Shown here piece after piece: positions 47,966-59,159 of a stretch of 64,000 nt of DNA (position 1 is its first letter; each line of letters opens with the position of its first letter). Both the position numbers and the translations under genes were made by a program. Under the pieces are notes generated by a model that ran no database searches, had not been told where the DNA came from, and saw nothing but the letters and a program-made list of their open reading frames with translations. Source of the DNA: Ascidia mentula (taxonomy: Eukaryota; Chordata; Ascidiacea; Phlebobranchia; Ascidiidae); NCBI GenBank assembly GCA_947561715.1, contig OX387202.1, positions 11,049,001 through 11,113,000 on the forward strand. The letters are read 5' to 3'.

Positions 47966-50369
47966 TCACAAGCCCCTTACAATTGAACCGTCTACTTGAT
48001 ACCGACACATGCCTTCAGAAATTTCATCCGGGAAGCCACCACATAATGTCAATATGAATTGACCCGGGTGGGAAAGACTAACCTCAAATATCTGTAAACG
48101 TTGATGAGCGTAAATAAACAAAAAAACTCTGTTGTTCTCAGTTTGCACATTCTTACTATTGCGTAATTAAAGTAGTACCACGTAACAGCACCGAGTAAGC
48201 CTACTGCGTCCTGCAATTTGTTTCCAACTTTTTCTTGGAGAATTGACGAGAATGTAAGATCAGTTCTACCCAACGTGTTTTTAAGGGTTACCCTTACAAA
48301 TCCACTCTCGTCTGTTCTTATCATTGCATTTTGATGGGAAAAAAGTTCAACTTGAAGTTTATTGAAGTTGGGATATTTTATGACTGATTTCTGCCCATAA
48401 AATAGGGTGGTTTAAAATATTAACGTCTGAAAGGAATATTGTCGTTTAACTGTAAACTAATCATATATTTTCGAACTAGCACAAAAAATGGTAGTGGGTA
48501 AACAAATTAGGTACTAGATTTGCATACAATAATTACAAGATCCAACGAATGATATTGACTATTGGAAGGTTGATTTTACTTTTTCTTAAAAATATCGCTT
48601 TTCTGGCTATAAATGTAAAAGGAAATACTTTGGAAGAAAAAATAATACGTATTTGTATACCTCAAAATGATCAAGTGTTATTGGTTGATGCAAAAGTTGC
48701 CAAGCGGATTCATCTGGATAATGGGTTGAGATAAACTTGTCTGGATCAGTAAGAAACCAATACTCATTAAACTTGTACGACCTTACCCTTGTTATTTCAA
48801 AAAAAAGTTGATTGGAAAACGAAAAGTTCACCCAGCACTCGACAAAAAAGTTCCATCGTTTTGGTTGTTATTTCGTGTGGATTTGAATTGTGAGCAAAAT
48901 GTTGATTATAATAAACGGTATTTTGACAAATGTGTATGTATAAAATACCGTTTTTTTGTGTATATAATCTAGGTGCCCGCATCAGTAAAAAAATAAATCT
49001 GCAAAAACATGGGATACCGTCTTCAAACATAGCTCCCCAACGGGTGTCAATAAATCTCCATTCATTGAATATCAATACAGCATTCCACCTTCCATGAAAC
49101 TCACCAGGATCGGCAGCAAACGAATGGTCAGGGTAATAGCCAACACCTTTCATGTAACCTTCGATTATTTTACAATGGATAGCAGCGGATCTATACAGAC
49201 CAACAAAATAATAATAAACGTTTTGTGCTTTACTCAGTAAAACAAAGATATCCGAAAAATGAGTTTGGGATATAGTAAAAATAACTGCTTATTATTTAAA
49301 CATTTGCTTTTTTACCTGCAGAGCCGTTTGAACAAATCAGTGTAATCAGTTTTGTCTTCTTTGATAGCTTTCAAATGACCAAGTGGTGAATCGTCATCTA
49401 AATGTTCAGGGAAGTTGATTGCATTCAAATCTTGCGAGCTGACCCAATGGAAAAGTATCCGAACCTAAAACACATATAATGTTTTATCTTTCGTCTCTTC
49501 TCAAATAAAAATAAATTAACCTTTTCCAGATCGGTTAATTTCCAAACGCAGAGCTCGTTCATTAATGCTGGAAAAGTAATGTTCATTGACTCCATGTTAA
49601 TGGCATATTCTTCAAGATCGTTGAATAATGATGTTTCCCTGACTCTGCGCAATTAGGACACATTTATATGTGAGTTTCGATAGAAATCGCCATGAAAAAA
49701 ATTCGGGTGCCAACTTGTACAAATCTGCTTTGCTTGATGATGGTGGATATGGTTCAGGTAGATCACTCATTACTGGCACATACTCTCTTTGATTTTTACT
49801 GTTATAAACCGTTGTCACGTGTGTCGCTGAACTGAAATTCTAAAAACATTCTATTAAACTTTGTATATTAAACAAATACGAAGTCAGTAGAAAGATACAT
49901 ATACCTCTTTCCTGTTTCGTAAATATTCTTCAAGATGTGTTCGGCGCTTTTCTTGGTTTCGTCTCTTGATTTCTTGTTCCCTGAAAATTTTATAGCTCGC
50001 ATTTTCAATGCGAAAATGGTTGAACCTGAGTGCTTTATGGCTTTTATGCAAAACTTAAAAATTTATTTTCCTAATTTCCTTTTCGTGCAACCAACTGTCG
50101 ATTTATTTGTGACATAACGTAAATGCGAAACATAAAGTATGACGGTACCTTTCTATATCCAAGCGAATAATGGCGGCTTTTGTCTCAAAGAATCCACATA
50201 AGGCATTCACTAAAAACACAATTTAAGAATAACGTAACCACGAAGCAGTTCAAAATATTATTGTTTAACATATAACGGTGTTTGAATGCGATGGCACCAA
50301 ATTTAGTTTTTGATGAACTTTATCGAATAACTGCTGAAAGTTTGATGTACCGTTATTGCGCTGCTCCAT
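47966..50369 (-). CDS. Kyphoscoliosis/hillarin-like protein A, 407 aa (10 exons)
   Basis: Exons on the minus strand: 50369-50351, 50209-50149, 49980-49905, 49839-49715, 49644-49521, 49464-49316, 49190-49018, 48797-48661, 48390-48157, 48091-47966. Together 1224 nt, in frame. Exons 1-3 give MEQRNN and a charged helix (REQEIKRRNQEKRRTHLEEY). Exons 5-8 form the transglutaminase-like fold of the KY/hillarin family: INMESMNITFPALM, DYTDLFKRLC, IHCKIIEGYMKGVGYYPD, WRFIDTRWGA, EYWFLTDPDKFI, WQLLHQPITL. The family's catalytic Cys (CxGY) and His (HAWN) positions hold other residues; the Asp in FIDTRWGA is kept. A non-catalytic cytoskeletal role is inferred. Oddity: the base pair before exon 8 is TG, not AG, so exon 8 needs a rare acceptor or the gene is damaged. 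Start codon context is the same as in paralog D. Confidence 0.8.
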
Positions 50370-50689
50370 TGTGCCTCTGAGATAACCGCAAAATGTTGCA
50401 AACGTTGTTTATGACAAGTTAATCTGACATTGCTGCTAAAACAACTTTCCTGCGTTCTAATGAAAGTCACGAATACTCATATTACATTCAGTAAAGGGTT
50501 GACCTTGTAATTACAAGACCTGGTTTTTAAAATCATCAGGCTACACCTGATATAGCTTTAAAAAGTTTAGAAAACCTGCGAATTTAAGAGTAATAGCACG
50601 TTTCAAAGATCGAATAAACAGCATTAAAACTAAGCTCTGGCAGAATGGTTACCAGCATGTCATTGATTTAAAATATCACACGATTCGAA

Positions 50690-51250
50690 ACTGCATTGAT
50701 CAACAAATTAATTAAGAACATCTTCGTGCAAAAGGCTACTACAATGACGAAAACATTGCAAAAACTATATCAATTTCTTATAGTGAACGAAACATTAGGT
50801 AAATTGTGAAATACTGTAAATTTGAATTGTCGAAAAAAATTTCCTGTACGATACCCTATCTTGACTGGAGCTACCTGCTAATTATTTGATACCAACTACT
50901 TTGTCGTTAAACCAACTGACTCGACGACTGTACGCGATCATAAGACCTGTAAACAAGGTCGCGTCAATCTTTAACCAAATTCGAAGTATTCCTGCTCCAC
51001 GCTATGATGACTGCAAACTAAACTTGAGTGCCGCAGCAAACATTTAAGTGGCAAAAGCCAATAATCGCCAGACTTTGTCGACGTGATTCCTGCTACAGAC
51101 AACACCAGGACGCTAAATACACGCTTGTAATTTTGCTAAATTCCCTCATTATATTAATCTCGTCCAAAATCTATATTTTTACTTACAAGATACCAAAATA
51201 TATGCTGCAATAACATAACTTTTTATAAGTTCTTTCAGGATTTAGAAATA
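50690..51250. repeat. Inverted copy of the repeat at 35.5-36.0 kb
   Basis: Reverse complement of 35500-36026 with about 80-90 percent identity by eye. It lies upstream of gene A, outside any exon. Confidence 0.75.
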
Positions 51251-51351
51251 TAAATTATTGTGTTATTTTATGCTGCCCAAGCACAACATCCATTACCCCT
51301 TCATCATTAAATCGTTTATGTGATAACGACATATACCTTAAACGTTTCACC

Positions 51352-51545
51352 AGGCCACAATATACCCCGCGAAACCACTGAACTCATGTAGCTCAGTTGG
51401 TAGAGCGTTGGGCCTGGTTAGCCCAGGGTCGTGAGTTCAAATCTCACCGGGAGCTTGATTTTACAAATCTCGCTCCGACTTGTCAGGAAAAAGTGGCAGA
51501 TCCAGCTAGGCTGCAATGTCTTGGCTGCGAAGCCTGTGAACCTTA
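51352..51545 (+). mobile_element. tRNA-derived SINE, copy 1
   Basis: A tRNA-like head (TAGCTCAGTTGGTAGAGC, anticodon-arm-like TGGGC/GCCCA, GTGAGTTCAAATCTCAC) gives good A and B boxes. The acceptor stem has mismatches and there is an extra base before the anticodon stem, so it is not a working tRNA. It is preceded by GCCACAATATACC and followed by a tail that recurs at 62.0 kb (GCTGCAATGTCTTGGC). Confidence 0.75.
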
Positions 51546-51925
51546 TGATTTGTTGTAACTAATAGTAGGATGAAGGATATACGGCTTCAATACAATCCAA
51601 TATTACATCTACGGTATTAAAAGAACTTAATATCTCAAAAACAAGTTCCATCTCTAATCTTTCATTGAGAAATAAAGAAATGCCTAAAAGTTTATTAAAA
51701 TTTTTAAGAATAACCTGAGCAGCGCTTGCCGGTACAAAATACTTTTGTACAACATAGAAAAAGAGCACATTTTATGTCAGTATCAATAATTCGGGAACAA
51801 GCAATGCGAAAACTTGCAATTTACCTACAACTGTTTGCTATCATGAGTCACAAGATCACTCCCAAGCCTCTTACACCGAATCTTAAGAATAACCGTTTAC
51901 CTTTAATCAGCTGCACTGATGAGAC

Positions 51926-52161
51926 CTTACAGGTCGAAACAGAGCGTGTACACACCCTGCCTGCAGCTTTGCAATAATATGGCTTTTTTGCACATTTATT
52001 ATTCATCATTTGAGTCAGAATTGTGTTAATTTGTGGGTCATCAGTCATTACAAAGTTCCCACCCATCAATTCACATTTCTCCTGTGCAGTGTTCGCATCC
52101 ACAAGATTATCAGATAATATCAAAATGCTGTCTTCGACGACTGCAATTGTCTGGTTGCAGT
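51926..52161 (-). CDS. C-type-lectin-like exon, partial
   Basis: Minus-strand exon between acceptor TTTCTGCAG and a GT donor after ACCTGTAAG. It encodes CNQTIAVVEDSILILSDN, then ANTAQEKCELMGGNFVMTDD and INTILTQMMNNKC, followed by three more cysteines. The pattern AxxxC..mGG.fv..dd..i resembles the first half of a C-type lectin domain. The second half was not found nearby, so this is one exon of an unresolved gene or a remnant. Confidence 0.45.
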
Positions 52162-52564
52162 CTGCAGAAAGTTATCAGAAAATATTTTGCGTGTAAGGTA
52201 TACTGAAACTTACTGCATGCTGTGACATTGCGATAATAATAGATGGATCCACAAAAAATTGAAAACAAGTACTCTTCCCATTGTCACGTTATCCTAATAA
52301 TGACTTTGTAACTAGTATTTGTTTAACAAATATCTTCTTTTTATCATAAATATTTGTTTCTCTTAAAACGAATTATACACTTGTCAGACCCTTACTTCAA
52401 CTGCCACAGTGTTTTGACAACACATATATTCTTTTCTTTTCTTTGTGAACACGCCGTGAAAAACAGATACAAGAATATATATCCGTGTAAGTTCTGATGT
52501 GAAAACGCGCACGTAGAACAAAAAAGGAATTAATAAAACAACATTTTTTCACATTATCACGCAG

Positions 52565-53157
52565 ACGATTACGCCAGAGTAGTATTGGATTCGGCGGGCA
52601 GTGATTACATTAACGCCGCCTACATTCCCGGTTACAAGAATTCTCGAAAGTTCATCGCAACTCAGGGACCTAAAGAGGAAACAATTATATATTTCTGGCT
52701 CATGGTTTGGCAAGAACATACCAGCATTATTGTTATGCTGACTGGTCTGGTTGAAAATGGAAAGGTCAGACCCCGACATTCCTAGCATACATGTCTATCT
52801 AACACTTTATGCACCTAACATTCGTATTGTAGTCAAAGTGTGAACAATATTGGCCAAACATCGGATCTCAGGATAAAATAAAACCTGGATTTACCGTCCA
52901 AATACCACAAAAAATACAAGTTGGTGGAACTATTCAACGGCAGATCATTTTGCTACATGATAAGGTGGTTTGAAAATGCTCTCATTTTCCATTTAGTTTT
53001 ATACGTTGATTCTGCAGGAGAAACGTGAAGTGCCACAGCTTCATTACACAACTTGGCCAGATTATGGAGTTACTGTCACTGCAACAAATATGATCTACCT
53101 ACGAAAGATGGTGGAAGACTTGCACACGACTAATGCTCCAATCATCGTTCATTGCAG
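52565..53157 (+). CDS. Protein tyrosine phosphatase domain, three exons, partial
   Basis: Exons 52565-52764, 52833-52964 and 53018-53157 are joined by GT-AG with matching phase. They encode the classical PTP domain in order: [45 protein letters not shown], then [10 protein letters not shown], then [12 protein letters not shown] and APIIVHC. The last exon ends in HC plus two bases of the next codon, just before the catalytic CSAGxGR loop, whose exon is not found. Upstream exons are not found either. The tandem minisatellite at 53187-53545 and hillarin fragment B follow directly. It resembles receptor-type PTPs; it is either a fragment or its next exon lies elsewhere. Confidence 0.8.
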
Positions 53158-53186
53158 GTAGTGCACAATTTGACATTATGAGCTGT

Positions 53187-53545
53187 TGCAATTGATGATA
53201 AATTGTGAGGCGATGTTTATGTGAATTAGCATTCCTAATGTAGATGAATTGATGATAAATTGTGAGGCGATGTTTGTGTGAATTAGCATTCCTAATGTTG
53301 ATCATATGATGATAAATTGTGAGGCGATGTTTGTGTGAATTAGTATTCCTAATGTTGATCAAATGATGATAAATTGTGAGGCGATGTTTGTGTGCATTAG
53401 TATTCCTAATGTTGATCAAATGATGATAAATTGTGAGGCGATGTTTGTGTGAATTAGCATTCCTAATGTTGATCAATTGAGGATAAATTTTAAGGCGATG
53501 TTTGTGTGAATTAGCATTCCTAAAGTTGATCATTGACGATAAATT
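53187..53545. repeat. Minisatellite, 57-bp unit, about 6 copies
   Basis: Units containing GATAAATTGTGAGGCGATG and AGCATTCCTAATGTTGAT lie head to tail. The period is a multiple of three, so the minus-strand frame 53099-53605 is open with repeated HKHRLTIYHHLINIRN, but nothing suggests that this is translated. Confidence 0.9.
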
Positions 53546-53560
53546 GTGTGAGTTTTTTAG

Positions 53561-53864
53561 GTAAGAGTTCCATTGGATTAGTTTACAAGACCTAAATGTC
53601 ATCAAATTTCCTGACCAACTGATACCAAACTCTCCTTTGGATCAGTTAAAAGCAATCAAGGAAGGAACTGCGGACTACCCGCATGTGTTTCAACGATTGT
53701 GTCGGTAAGTATTCTATTTTTGAAATACAGCAGTTTTGCATAGCTTAGCGGAGTGTATATTTTATGCCAATCCTCATCAATGTCATGGAACTTGGAATGC
53801 TGTTCTTATCAACAATGAGTGAAGGTTTATTGACACCCATTAAAGAGCTAGAAATCGTGATGGC
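53561..53864 (+). pseudogene. Kyphoscoliosis/hillarin-like fragment B
   Basis: 53561-53704 matches exon 6 of paralog C (VIKFPDQLIPNSPLDQLKAI) but lacks 5 bases near its start, which shifts the frame. 53770-53864 matches the 3' half of exon 7 (LINNE, then a stop where C has Trp, then RFIDTH). The other exons are missing. A decayed partial copy of gene C, in the same orientation. Confidence 0.75.
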
Positions 53865-54169
53865 ATTTATTTATAAGTTGCAAAACACAAAAACGTTTTT
53901 ATTTTCCACCAAAAACACTGCCGCGCATATAAACAACACAAATAAAACTTTACAAAATTGGTCGTCGACACAACAAGAATACCAGAGATAAAAGGCGTCA
54001 CACAAAAAAATATGACGTTACAATAGTTTTTATAGAAGCACTATTTGTTATGTTGATTTTTGTGATTAGGTTTGGTGAACAACCCAGCGAACGGGTTTAA
54101 GTATATGCACCTAACAAAAATCGCCGCGGACCTCGTTGATTACGTTTTGGTGAACACTAATCAAACTAT

Positions 54170-54460
54170 CTTTGTTAAAATTTTTGAAATGTATTTATCG
54201 CTTTTTAGGACTACGTATGTATCAAGCATCAATGAACAGTTGCAGTGTCGTATCTAAAATTCTTGTGTCGGCCCACCTTCGTTTATGCCAATGCTATTTA
54301 AGCTGTGTGTCGCGACGACCTGGTACTTAGTTTTTAAGATTGCCATACAGTCCCTATTTTAAAGCTCTACATCAAATGTCCATCGTGCGTGGATATATTT
54401 TGTAATTCGGGTCATTAAAATACCCAACATGGACTCAATAGTAACTGATTAACGTTGCTC
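54170..54460 (+). mobile_element. LINE leader fragment (family of 540-1000)
   Basis: Matches 540-760: CTGTGTGTCGCGACGACCTGG and GATTGCCATACAGTCCC. The endonuclease part of this copy, or of a neighbouring one, is at 55650-55910. Confidence 0.6.
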
Positions 54461-54754
54461 AATCTAAAGGCCTTTCTATGGAAAAGACTTTCTTGATTGG
54501 GAAATGCCCTTCAACAAATCCTGCGTAACAGAGTTAATTGTGTTTAACAATGCAATGGGTCATGCATGGGCGCCAGTGTTTTTGTTGAATGAGCGCAGAT
54601 GAACAGGCTGTTGCCAGGGCGATTTTTAGCATGTTTGGGGCAGTTTTACTATGGTTTTCAGGGTTATTAGTCAGGCAGTAAATTGGAACAGTGCTGTTGA
54701 ACATGTAGCTGAAAAACTACCCAAATATTGAGGTAGATTTTGTGGAAAAATGAA

Positions 54755-54980
54755 GCACAGAAAGTATTGCTGAATACTGCCCTTCAGGCAAATTTTATTT
54801 TATTTACGTTTCTCAACGTTTCGGCTGTTATGCAACAGCCTTCATGTGACCACTTTGCTAAACTTACATTCTTACCTCCTGATGAAGGCTGTTGCATAAC
54901 AGCCGAAACGTTGAGAAACGTAAATAAAATAAAGTTTGCCAGAAGGGCAGTATTCAGCAAAAAATATGCCTGGCAGCATC
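54755..54980. repeat. Inverted repeat with hammerhead-like core
   Basis: Arms of about 65 bp (54770-54836 and 54882-54948) are near-perfect reverse complements. The right arm has CTGATGAAGGCTGTTGCATA then ACAGCCGAAACG (54879-54910), a hammerhead-like core with a stable stem II, followed by a short hairpin ACGTT-GAGA-AACGT and TA. The left arm's core is changed to ACATGA. The layout is the same as at 18376-18520. Confidence 0.7.
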
Positions 54981-55639
54981 AGTAACAATTTATTCACAGA
55001 AAGTATGGTCAATTTGTGTTTTTCTGTTAGTCCCGACCCTTGTCTAGGAATTCTGGTCAAAATTATATTCGAGATAGCTACTTTAACCGCTCCCCCATGG
55101 GCATTTTGCCCACCTGTTGGACATTATTTTGGCTAAAAAAGCAGAAAAAAGTGTAGGTTTGTTTTGTAAAAAAATGAATCACAGAAAGTACCCTCCATTT
55201 GCGATTAAGTGAAGCCACCAACCCTCTTCCACACAATTCATTACGAATTAGATGTCTTGTAACTGTTTTGAGGGCCCTAGGGCTCTTTGTACCCCAAATA
55301 CCGAGCTTTAGAGGTCATCAGACCCGGAAATTGTTTTTGGCAAACAAGAGAAACTGTGACCAGGTGCATGAAGGCGAAACACCTCTAAAGCTCAATTTTC
55401 AAGATTTAATTGTGAGTGACGGCCTAAACCCTAAAGGAAGTAAGCAATCACACGCAATAGAGCAATAAATGTCATTACGAACAGTATCAATACTGCGATA
55501 TAGCAAAACTATTTTGCATCAAATACAGACTCAAGTTGTGTTGTGACGTTGCTTCTTGTGCAACTGAGGAGTCGAATAAGGAGCGTTTACGTCGCGAGCC
55601 TTGTCAGAAAAGTACATTACAGTGAATCCTTCTACCATA

Positions 55640-55910
55640 TTCTTTGTCTCATATCACATTTTAATAGCGATCCAACATGAAAAAAGGCCAATATTTTAAA
55701 GAACCTTAGAAGCAAAAACACGATCCCTTGTAAGGGCCGGCCCTAAATATTATTTCCTGCAACATAGGTCTCTCACGCGCCAAACAAGATCTTTTGGTAA
55801 AAATTTGCAGTAAGCACAGCTGTGGCATCGTTTACATCTAGGAAAATCACGACTGTCGACAAAATGCGCCCTCTCATACTTATTATCGACAGGCCCCATG
55901 ACAAATACAG
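55640..55910 (+). mobile_element. LINE 5' fragment with endonuclease start
   Basis: Matches 785-990: AATAGCGATCCA, GGGCCGGCCCT and TATTATTTCCTGCAACAT. Another leader copy follows at 56270-56370. Both are fragments. Confidence 0.6.
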
Positions 55911-56565
55911 AAGTGCTATTTTAGCGAATAATAACTTGTATACTTCATGAAGAATCTTTGTTTGATAACAATTGCAAACAGTAAGCTCAAAACTCCATAG
56001 TGTTGTATTGCACCTTCACTAACATGTTTCAACTTTCCACACTTCTGCAAGCATAGAACTGTGGTGTGTTTTGTCGACACCAGTCATCAACAATCCCATT
56101 TTATTAGCAGCATTGTGGTTATGAAATTCTCCATGCATTCTTGAGATGAACAATGAACGAACATCATCCATGTAAATACACACGAGTTTGATGATGGGCA
56201 TTGCGCTCAAGCTCATGCAAGGCTGCAGTGCAGTCCGTGTTTTAAAAGATTTGTACTTAATTCGAAGGCCACCGGCTTTACATCAAATGTGCATCGTACG
56301 CAGATATATTTTATAATTCGGGTTCTCATTAAATACCCAATATAGACTGAACTGTCAAGAGTAACTGATTATCGTTCTTTATTTTAAGGAAGTCATAATC
56401 TGAGCAATAAAAGTCATTACGAACCACATCGTAACAATACTTGCTATATAACCAAACAAGTTTTTGCATCAGACACAGTGTTCAGTTTTTCTGTGTGGTT
56501 GCAGCGTGAGTAGTTGATGCCATATCAACTTAACTGCTAGTTTTTTAAAAAAGAGTGATACTTTA

Positions 56566-56853
56566 GTGGAAGTTGAGTGGCAGATATTGTTTCCAAATCT
56601 ATTAATGGCTTGTTTATCTATCGCAAATATTCCTAACAATTACCAACCTTTACCTGTGTTCATGGAGAATGTGTTTAGTAAGATCGAGACACAAATTTCG
56701 TTATATGATTATTTGTTGTTTGATTGCACAAGGAAAAAGTCGTCGTTTGGTAAAGTAGAATCATCTGAACAGAAGATGTCCCAAGAAAACTCCCAATCAG
56801 AAAACGATGATGGAGTTATTTTGCCTAACTTTTTTGGGGTCCTTGTTTATTGA
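56566..56853 (+). other. Open frame upstream of gene C, possible early exon
   Basis: A 95-codon frame just before exon 3 of paralog C, preceded by TTTTAG. It encodes CTRKKSSFGKVESSEQKMSQ and an acidic stretch. It has no likeness to exons 1-2 of A and D, and none of its GT sites has the phase required to join 56885. It may be a new 5' exon of C with an unresolved junction, or chance. Confidence 0.3.
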
Positions 56854-56884
56854 TTTATTTCTCAGTGTTCATTTGTGTTTTCAG

Positions 56885-59159
56885 GGATCGTGAAATTAGA
56901 CTACGTAATCAACAAATCAGACAGAAATATCTAAATGAAAGATTGAGATCAAGAAAAGAGGCAATATTTTTGTTTTTGTGTACATAGTTCACTGATAATA
57001 AAAACTGTATTTTTTTAGAATTTCAGTTCCGCTGAACGTATGGAAGAAATCGTAAACTGTCAAAACGAGAAAGTGCTCATTCCCAAACCGGGCCAAGAGC
57101 CACCACCGATACCACCTATAAAAACAAAAGACACTTTGTATAGGTGATGATACCTATTCGTCTGTGGATTGAGATAAAATTATAATACGGCCGGGTGCTG
57201 ATCTATCGTCCAATGCGACCTGTTGCATCCCATCACCTTCATTTACAATCGGCTGCGATCCAACGACTGAGCGTGATGGTCCGTGAAAAAATCACCATCA
57301 CATGACGGGCGCTTTACGTGATAACCTCTCGGGTTTTAATCGTTGTTAATCCTATTTTAACTTCCACAAGCATACTTTAATTAGGTTTAACTATGTCTTT
57401 TGCGCTATAAACACAATTTGATATGTTTTGTAATTGATATTCAGTGAGCGAGGAATCACCGATTTATTTGATGATTTGGAGCAATTCGCCATCAACATGG
57501 ATTCAGAAAATGTTACTTTTCCAGTTCTAATGAAGCAACCTTTTATTTGGAAACTAGCTGACCTTGAGAAGGTTAGGTTGTTTTTAGCTTTATTCAAGGT
57601 CTAATGTAAGTTTATTAGGTCAGAATATTGTTCCATTGGATCAGTTCACAAGACTTAAATGCGATCAAATTTCCTGACCAACTGATTCCAAACTCTCCTT
57701 TGGATCAGTTAAAAGCAATCAAGGAAAGAACTTCGAACTACTCGATGGTGTTTCAACGATTGTGTCGGTAATTATTCTATGTTTGAAATACAGCAATATT
57801 ACATAGGTTATGTATATATCAGGAGGGGTAGAATAACTTGTCCTTCCCCATGTATGGTTTAATTTGCGAACAAAATTAATTTATGCGTTTTTAAGTGCTG
57901 CTGGAATCCATTGTAAAGTTATAGAAGGTTTCAAAAAAGGGACTCTTGGCTACTTTCCTGATCATTCATTTTCTGCCAATCCTCATCGTTTCCGTGGAAC
58001 GTGGAATGCTGTTCTTATCAACAATGAGTGGAGGTTCATTGACACCAAATGGGGCGCTAGAGAATTTGATGGTAAACTGTTATAAATCACCAAAATCTTT
58101 ACAAAGGCAATGTTTTTAGCAACAACACAAGAAACGGTATACTGTTCTGATGAGTTTTGGTTTCTCACTGATCCAGACAAGTTTATTTCAAGCCATTATC
58201 CAGATGAATCCGCTTGGCAACTTTTACATCAACCAATAACACTTGCCCACTTTGAGGTTTGCAAATATTTGTCATATGTTGTTCCTAATGTAATTAGAGT
58301 AAAATCGGACAAAGAAAACATGAATAAGATCTGCTTGGTGGTGCAAAAATGTAGCATTAAAACGTGTGAAAAATATCGTTCACATCGAGCAAAACTAAAA
58401 CCAGATTGTTACGACCGTAGCGCGTTCTCGCCAAAATAAGAAAACACCGCCTGGACGTTTCTGGCACTTTTTAAACCACCGTATCAGCGCGTCACGCTTT
58501 ATTAAATTTTAAAAGACGTTTAAAACTCTCATTTCCTAATGCAAATCGCTATCAGCAAACACATTTAATGTTTAAGTATTTCTTTAACAAACTTTTGTAA
58601 AATGACACGTTTATCATATTTAAATAAAAGTGGTTATTTTACATAACATTAAGAAGTAAACATAAATCATTCATTCAGTTTGTGAAACATCTAATTAACA
58701 ATTCGAAGCACTTTATTTATTATTATTTCAACACCTTTATTGATAGGCGTCAGTTTTGAAAAATAGAATGTTTTACAAACTTAAACTTGAACTTTCATCC
58801 CATCAAAATGGAATGATAAGAACAGACGAGAGTGGATTTGTGAGGGTTACGCTAAAAACCAAACTGCAACAAAAAGATATTAAATTCTCATCGAGTCTCG
58901 AAGAAAAAGTTGAAAACAAGTTGCAGGAAGAAGTGAAGAAATCTGTTAAAGTTTACAAATTCTCGGACGAATTTGTAAGAGATTTTTGAAACAAAATGAC
59001 TTTTTAACTTTTCCTCACATTTATTCATAGATAATTGAGAGTCGTCTTCCCCATCCTGGGCAATACATTTTAACCTTATATGGTGGTTTTTCGGTTGACG
59101 TTTTCGGCGAAAGCGTTTGTGAATACCAAGTAGACGGTTCAATGATGGAAACAATGTGA
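56885..59159 (+). CDS. Kyphoscoliosis/hillarin-like protein C, 5' end unresolved
   Basis: Exons 56885-56960, 57019-57143, 57445-57571, 57619-57767, 57896-58071, 58120-58256, 58747-58974, 59031-59159 match exons 3-10 of paralog A with equal or codon-multiple lengths. The frame is open to TGA at 59157. Peptides: REIRLRNQQIRQKYLNE, INMDSENVTFPVLM, LFHWISSQDLNAIKFPDQ, IHCKVIEGFKKGTLGYFPDH, WRFIDTKWGA, EFWFLTDPDKFISSHYPDES, HPGQYILTLYGGF, EYQVDGSMM. The donor after 56960 is GC (GAG|GCAATA), a known minor type. Exons equivalent to 1 and 2 (MEQR...) were not found. As in A, the catalytic Cys and His positions are not conserved. It is the best-preserved plus-strand member. Confidence 0.8.

Noticed and set aside
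51385-51456. A true tRNA gene
   Set aside because: The acceptor stem has mismatches, the anticodon region has an extra base, and related copies with the same leader and tail occur at 62 kb, so it is a SINE head.
53187-53545. A CRISPR-like array
   Set aside because: Units are contiguous 57-bp tandem repeats without unique spacers in a eukaryotic intron-rich region.
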